In this document: piece after piece, positions 60,837-64,000 of the stretch
Layout: each line of letters starts with the position of its first letter
How positions within the stretch are numbered: the first letter of the stretch is position 1
Program-made: the position numbers and the translations under genes
Source: Mycobacterium kansasii ATCC 12478
Lineage (GTDB): Bacteria > Actinomycetota > Actinomycetes > Mycobacteriales > Mycobacteriaceae
Length of the DNA: 64,000 nt
NCBI RefSeq assembly: GCF_000157895.3
Contig: NC_022663.1
Span: 2,480,001-2,544,000 of the forward strand
Reading direction: 5' to 3'
Notes under the pieces: model-generated
What the model was told of the DNA's origin: nothing
The model's database searches: none
The model's input: only the letters and a program-made list of their open reading frames with translations

Positions 60837-61985
60837 CTACGCCGGGGTGATCGCCAGCGCGAGTTGTTGCGGCACAACGTTCATCAGGGTGGGAAGAATG
60901 CCGCTGACGGGCGGACCGGAGATGTCGTCCACAAACGGCGGCAAGAACCACACCAGAGTTCCTGTCATGGCGTGTGGCGGAGCAAGAATCCCGTCAAAGG
61001 GGATGTCAAGCACCACCAGCCCCAAGCCAAGCGGCAGCAACAACGGTAGTGTCACTTCGCCGTTGAGGAAGCCGTTGGCGACGAACGCAGGAGCATCGAT
61101 CAGCGCACCTAATGCTCCCGCGACATCGCCGGTCTGCACCGCGCCGGTAAGGGCCGCCATGGCGGTCCCGAATCCTCCGAGGGTGCTGAGTGAGGGACCT
61201 AATGCCGCGAGGGCCACCGCCGGCGTCACCTTCGTGAGTGTGGTCCCGATATTGACGAGGTTCTGCTGGATCTGCGCGGGAATGGCAGTGATCGGGAATA
61301 GGTCTGTCGCGACCTGATTCAGCGCCGAAGGGTCGGACAGCGCCATACCGAGGTGTTGGGCCGCGTTCTGCAGCGATGTGGCGATGGTCTGACCATATGC
61401 CATCTGGTTGGCAACGATCTGACGCAAGAACGGCGCCGGGTTGGTAGCCCACGTGCTGCCGAGGCTTTGCAGGTTGGCGGATGTGGTCGCAATGAGGTCC
61501 TGGTACGGGCCGGCAATACCCGGAGTCGCCTCCGCCGCCAACGCCGCGGCTGACCCGGCAGCCGCAGCGACCGCACCCCGCCCGGCGGCCATCATCGCAC
61601 CGACGCCCTGTCCGAGCGCCGAGGGGCCGCCGGTCGGGATCAACGGGTGTCCCAGCAAGGTCTGCGCGGGCGCATTTACCGCGCTGATCGACGCCTGCTC
61701 GGCGTTGGCGATCTCGGTGCCGAGATATGCTGCCGCGCCGCCATTCAACAGGCTCACCAGCCGCTCATGGAATGTCGCGGCCTGCGCGCTCAGGGCTTGA
61801 AATTCCCGGCCGTACGCGTTGAACAATCCGGAGATCGCCGCCGACACTTCATCGGTGCCCGCAGCCACCACCCCCGTGATGGGCGCCGCCGCTGCCGCGT
61901 TGGCCGAACTGATCGTCGAGCTGATGTCCGCGAGATCTGTTGCTGCCACCGCCATGGTCTCCGGGGCCGTGATCACAAACGACAT
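60837..61985 (-). CDS. PE family protein with unique C-terminal domain
   Basis: 382 aa. ATG 61985 has GGAGGT seven bases upstream; the upstream open frame is non-coding. PE domain (MSFVITAPETMAVAATDLADISS) to residue ~95, then GHPLIPTGG linker and an Ala-rich helical region of ~280 residues. A hydrophobic PLLLPLGLGLVVLDIPFDGILAPPHAMTGTLVWFLPPFVDD segment lies near the end (60920-61055). No glycine repeats and no PE-PPE hydrolase motif. Probably an ESX-5 substrate of unknown function. Confidence 0.88.
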   Translation of the reverse strand: MSFVITAPETMAVAATDLADISSTISSANAAAAAPITGVVAAGTDEVSAAISGLFNAYGREFQALSAQAATFHERLVSLLNGGAAAYLGTEIANAEQASISAVNAPAQTLLGHPLIPTGGPSALGQGVGAMMAAGRGAVAAAAGSAAALAAEATPGIAGPYQDLIATTSANLQSLGSTWATNPAPFLRQIVANQMAYGQTIATSLQNAAQHLGMALSDPSALNQVATDLFPITAIPAQIQQNLVNIGTTLTKVTPAVALAALGPSLSTLGGFGTAMAALTGAVQTGDVAGALGALIDAPAFVANGFLNGEVTLPLLLPLGLGLVVLDIPFDGILAPPHAMTGTLVWFLPPFVDDISGPPVSGILPTLMNVVPQQLALAITPA

Positions 61986-62290
61986 CTGACACCTCCACTC
62001 GCCTGCGGCCAGTGACGCCGGTCTTGCTTTTCTCGAGCGACGTACAGTTTCGTTGGCGCGATACCCATCCCGATAGGGGATTTGTACCTTTGTTGAACAG
62101 GCCGTAGTGCTCATGAGTGCGCAGATCGATCGTTGGGCTTCAGCGGTGCCTGCGGTGCGACCGTCGGTCATCCGGGTAGGATCGAAAATTCCAGGGCTCC
62201 AAGGTATTTGACGTCGTTCTACGGGTGGCGAAGAGACGTCCGGTCAGGTAGATCGCCGGCCCAGCCGGCCTGGGGTCGACGTTCACCCGG
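61986..62290. other. Intergenic region before the PE gene
   Basis: About 300 bases between the PE gene start and the LysR gene end, both on the minus strand. Should contain the PE gene promoter. I see no further gene or repeat. Confidence 0.35.
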
Positions 62291-63196
62291 CTAGAACTTC
62301 GTCGGCCCGGGTGCCAGCTCGCTGTAGCGGCGGGCCGTGTCCATCAGCGCGGCGGCGCCGGCGCTCAGGTGGCTGCGTCGGCTGACGGCTGCCACGTAAA
62401 GGCAGGTCTCGGGAACGATGCGCTGCACTCGCGCGCCGGCGCGCTGCGCCACCCGCGTCCACGACGACGGCATGACAGCCCGGCCGATTCCATTGAGCAC
62501 CATCGGCAGGATCGAGGTGCGGTGGGCAACCTCGGCGACGATGCTGGCCGTAATGCCCTCGGCCAGAACGTCGTCGACAAGCGCGCGCATCAACGAGCCG
62601 CGCTGAGACACGATCAGCCGAAACCCGGCCAAGTCTTCGCGCCGCATTGTCGGGCCCGTCGGCCCGTCGTCATCGGATCGCGAAATCAGTACCAGCGCTT
62701 GGTTTTCCAGTGCAACGACGTCGAGGTCGGCAGCACGGGTGGGTTCGGCAGATCCCAGCACCCCGATCTCGCTTGCGCCGCTGCGCACGCTGTCCAGAAT
62801 CTCTTGCGGAGTGAACCCGCCCGCCACGTTGACGGTCACACCGGGATGGTCGCCGGTGAACGCGGTCAAGATCGTCGTCAGCGGTTCCATGCCCGGCGAG
62901 GGCATGGTGATCAGGTCGACCCGCCCGCCGCGTAGCCCTTTCAGCTCCCGCATGACCGCGGTTGCCTCGTCGATATCGCGCAGTACCACCCGGGCCGGAC
63001 CCACCAACGCCTTGCCGGCGTCGGCCAGCACCACCCCGCGACCGACGCGGTGAAACAGCGGCATCCCCAGTTCACGTTCGAACCCGGCGATGGCCTGCGA
63101 CAACGACGGCTGAGCAATCATCAGCTGTTCGGCCGCCTTGCCAAAGCCGCCGTAGTCGACGACCGCCAAGAAGAACTTGAGCTGTCTGACATCCAT
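62291..63196 (-). CDS. LysR-family transcriptional regulator
   Basis: 301 aa. N-terminal winged helix at residues 1-60 (LKFFLAVVDYGGFGKAAEQLMIAQPSLSQAIAGFERELG, 63075-63190), typical of LysR, followed by a two-lobe periplasmic-binding-protein-like effector domain. Divergent from the dehydrogenase gene, with a T-N11-A palindrome between them; the usual LysR arrangement is activation of the divergent gene in response to its substrate and repression of itself. Confidence 0.93.
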   Translation of the reverse strand: MDVRQLKFFLAVVDYGGFGKAAEQLMIAQPSLSQAIAGFERELGMPLFHRVGRGVVLADAGKALVGPARVVLRDIDEATAVMRELKGLRGGRVDLITMPSPGMEPLTTILTAFTGDHPGVTVNVAGGFTPQEILDSVRSGASEIGVLGSAEPTRAADLDVVALENQALVLISRSDDDGPTGPTMRREDLAGFRLIVSQRGSLMRALVDDVLAEGITASIVAEVAHRTSILPMVLNGIGRAVMPSSWTRVAQRAGARVQRIVPETCLYVAAVSRRSHLSAGAAALMDTARRYSELAPGPTKF

Positions 63197-63214
63197 GGCT
63201 ATTCCTCTGATCAG

Positions 63215-63245
63215 CTTCGATAGGCCTTCGATAGGCGCAGCCTAT
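63215..63245. promoter_or_regulatory. LysR operator and tandem repeat
   Basis: ATAGGC-GCA-GCCTAT (63231-63245) is a perfect inverted repeat that fits the LysR box T-N11-A. Directly to its left CTTCGATAGGC occurs twice in tandem (63215-63225 and 63226-63236), sharing its right end with the palindrome. These lie 19-49 bases before the lysR start and 95 bases or more before the dehydrogenase start. Confidence 0.6.
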
Positions 63246-63339
63246 ACCGCGGATCGCATCTTGGTCTTGGACGCCGGCCCAGGTGCGCCCCGCTAATGGA
63301 CTGTGCAGGAACCACAGAGTCAGCGAACGGAGGCTTCCC

Positions 63340-64000
63340 ATGACAGGGCCGACACGGCAGGTTTTCAAGATCGCCGCAATTCCCGGTGACGGCGTAGGCC
63401 AGGAAGTTGTCGCCGCGGGGCGGCGGGTCCTGGACACAGTGGCGGCCCAGTCGGGGCGGTTCGCGTTCCAGTGGACCGAGTTCCCTTGGGGCTGCGAGCA
63501 TTACGAGTGGACCGGGCGGATGATGGCCGCCGACGGGCTGGAAGCCCTGCAGGCGTTCGACGCCATCTACTTCGGCGCCGTCGGCTGGCCCAGCGTGCCC
63601 GACCACATCAGCCTGTGGGGACTGCGGCTGAACATCACCCAGAATTTCGACCAGTGGGCCAACGTCCGGCCGGTCAAGTTCCTGCCCGGCGTGCTCTCAC
63701 CGCTGCGTAACGCCGACGACCACGAGCTGGACTGGGTGGTCGTCCGGGAAAACAGCGAAGGCGAGTATGCGGGACTGGGTGGGCGCAATCTCAGCGGTCG
63801 TGGGCCAGGCAACGAGGTGGCCTTGCAAACCGCCTTGTTCACCGACAAGGGCTGCGAGCGCATCATCCGGTTCGCGTTCGACCTGGCCCGCACCCGGCGC
63901 GTGAAAAAGGTCTCCAGCGTCACCAAGTCCAACGCCCAGCAGTACGGAATGGTGTTGTGGGACGAGGTCTTTGCCCGGGTCGCCCAGGACTATCCCGACG
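63340..64000 (+). CDS. Tartrate / isopropylmalate-type dehydrogenase, N-terminal part
   Basis: At least 220 aa, running off the window. ATG with GGAGG seven bases upstream. Begins FKIAAIPGDGVGQEVVAAG, the NAD-binding start of the isocitrate/isopropylmalate/tartrate dehydrogenase family. WGCEHYEWTGRMM, NVRPVKFLPG, VVVRENSEGEYAGLGG and VTKSNAQQYG favour the tartrate (TtuC) branch over LeuB. Oxidises and decarboxylates tartrate or D-malate. Regulation by the divergent LysR protein is likely. Confidence 0.88.
   Translation, partial: MTGPTRQVFKIAAIPGDGVGQEVVAAGRRVLDTVAAQSGRFAFQWTEFPWGCEHYEWTGRMMAADGLEALQAFDAIYFGAVGWPSVPDHISLWGLRLNITQNFDQWANVRPVKFLPGVLSPLRNADDHELDWVVVRENSEGEYAGLGGRNLSGRGPGNEVALQTALFTDKGCERIIRFAFDLARTRRVKKVSSVTKSNAQQYGMVLWDEVFARVAQDYPD

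Noticed and set aside
1..64000. Window taken from M. tuberculosis itself
   Set aside because: Gene order matches the Rv0783c-Rv0754 block, but ptrB is intact and several islands (channel, ctaD/sulfur, PE-PPE, tRNA element, sulfotransferase) are not at this locus in H37Rv as I know it.

Overview
This window comes from a slow-growing Mycobacterium related to, but not inside, the M. tuberculosis complex. It is very GC-rich and carries PE, PE_PGRS and PE-PPE genes. It reproduces, in inverted order, the M. tuberculosis block running from Rv0783c (emrB) to Rv0754 (PE_PGRS11); Rv numbers here are homologue labels from memory. Against M. tuberculosis itself: ptrB is one intact 710-codon gene (split into ptrBa/ptrBb in H37Rv), and several islands are inserted that I do not recall at this locus in H37Rv. 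I cannot name the species from the sequence alone.

Layout. Positions 1-8000 hold the end of an EmrB-type efflux pump, then purC-ptrB, an Rv0779c-like membrane protein, and a purB-cyp126-anion channel operon, with translational coupling throughout. Positions 8300-10170 hold an IS110-family remnant and a PE_PGRS gene. Positions 10300-14300 hold a DUF429 protein, a TetR regulator, a Tat-type esterase and a gamma-glutamyltransferase. Positions 14400-23520 are an accessory island: a broken class II aldolase, a small leaderless protein behind a CsoR/CstR-like operator, a stand-alone cytochrome c oxidase subunit I, a universal stress protein, a TauE/SafE exporter, a DUF2892 protein, a YeeE/YedE (TsuA-like) transporter split by an in-frame stop, and a PknF-like kinase. 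Positions 23600-26450 hold purD and a 13E12-type HNH gene.

Positions 26550-36800 form a lipid/sterol-type oxidation locus. An Rv0771-Rv0770-Rv0769-aldA operon is read divergently from a TetR-cyp123-SDR-cyp51-ferredoxin-Rv0762c-adhB-Rv0760c operon. Two copies of an inverted repeat in the shared promoter region suggest an autoregulated TetR switch. Positions 36800-43830 hold an exported propeller-like protein, a broken lipoprotein, a PE-PPE hydrolase, a HIT protein, phoPR and an Rv0756c homologue.

A tRNA-Thr(TGT) at 43856-43927 marks the left end of a decayed integrative element (about 43931-52441). It contains integrase remnants, an HTH protein, a prim-pol/helicase, small coupled ORFs and a terminase remnant. 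It also carries the most interesting cargo: a type VII secretion toxin cassette built like the M. tuberculosis esxF-esxE-cpnT-immunity locus. This one ends in a GH-E type HNH nuclease domain instead of the NAD-glycohydrolase toxin, and is followed by an ankyrin-repeat candidate immunity protein. The toxin gene carries two opposite one-base frameshifts. To the right lies an IS3 element (52442-54956) interrupted by an intact IS110-family element. The window ends with a sulfotransferase, PE_PGRS genes (one a PE_PGRS11-like phosphatase), a PE gene, and a LysR regulator divergent from a tartrate/isopropylmalate dehydrogenase-type gene.

Core genes read cleanly, whereas broken genes cluster in accessory DNA, which argues for real decay rather than poor assembly.
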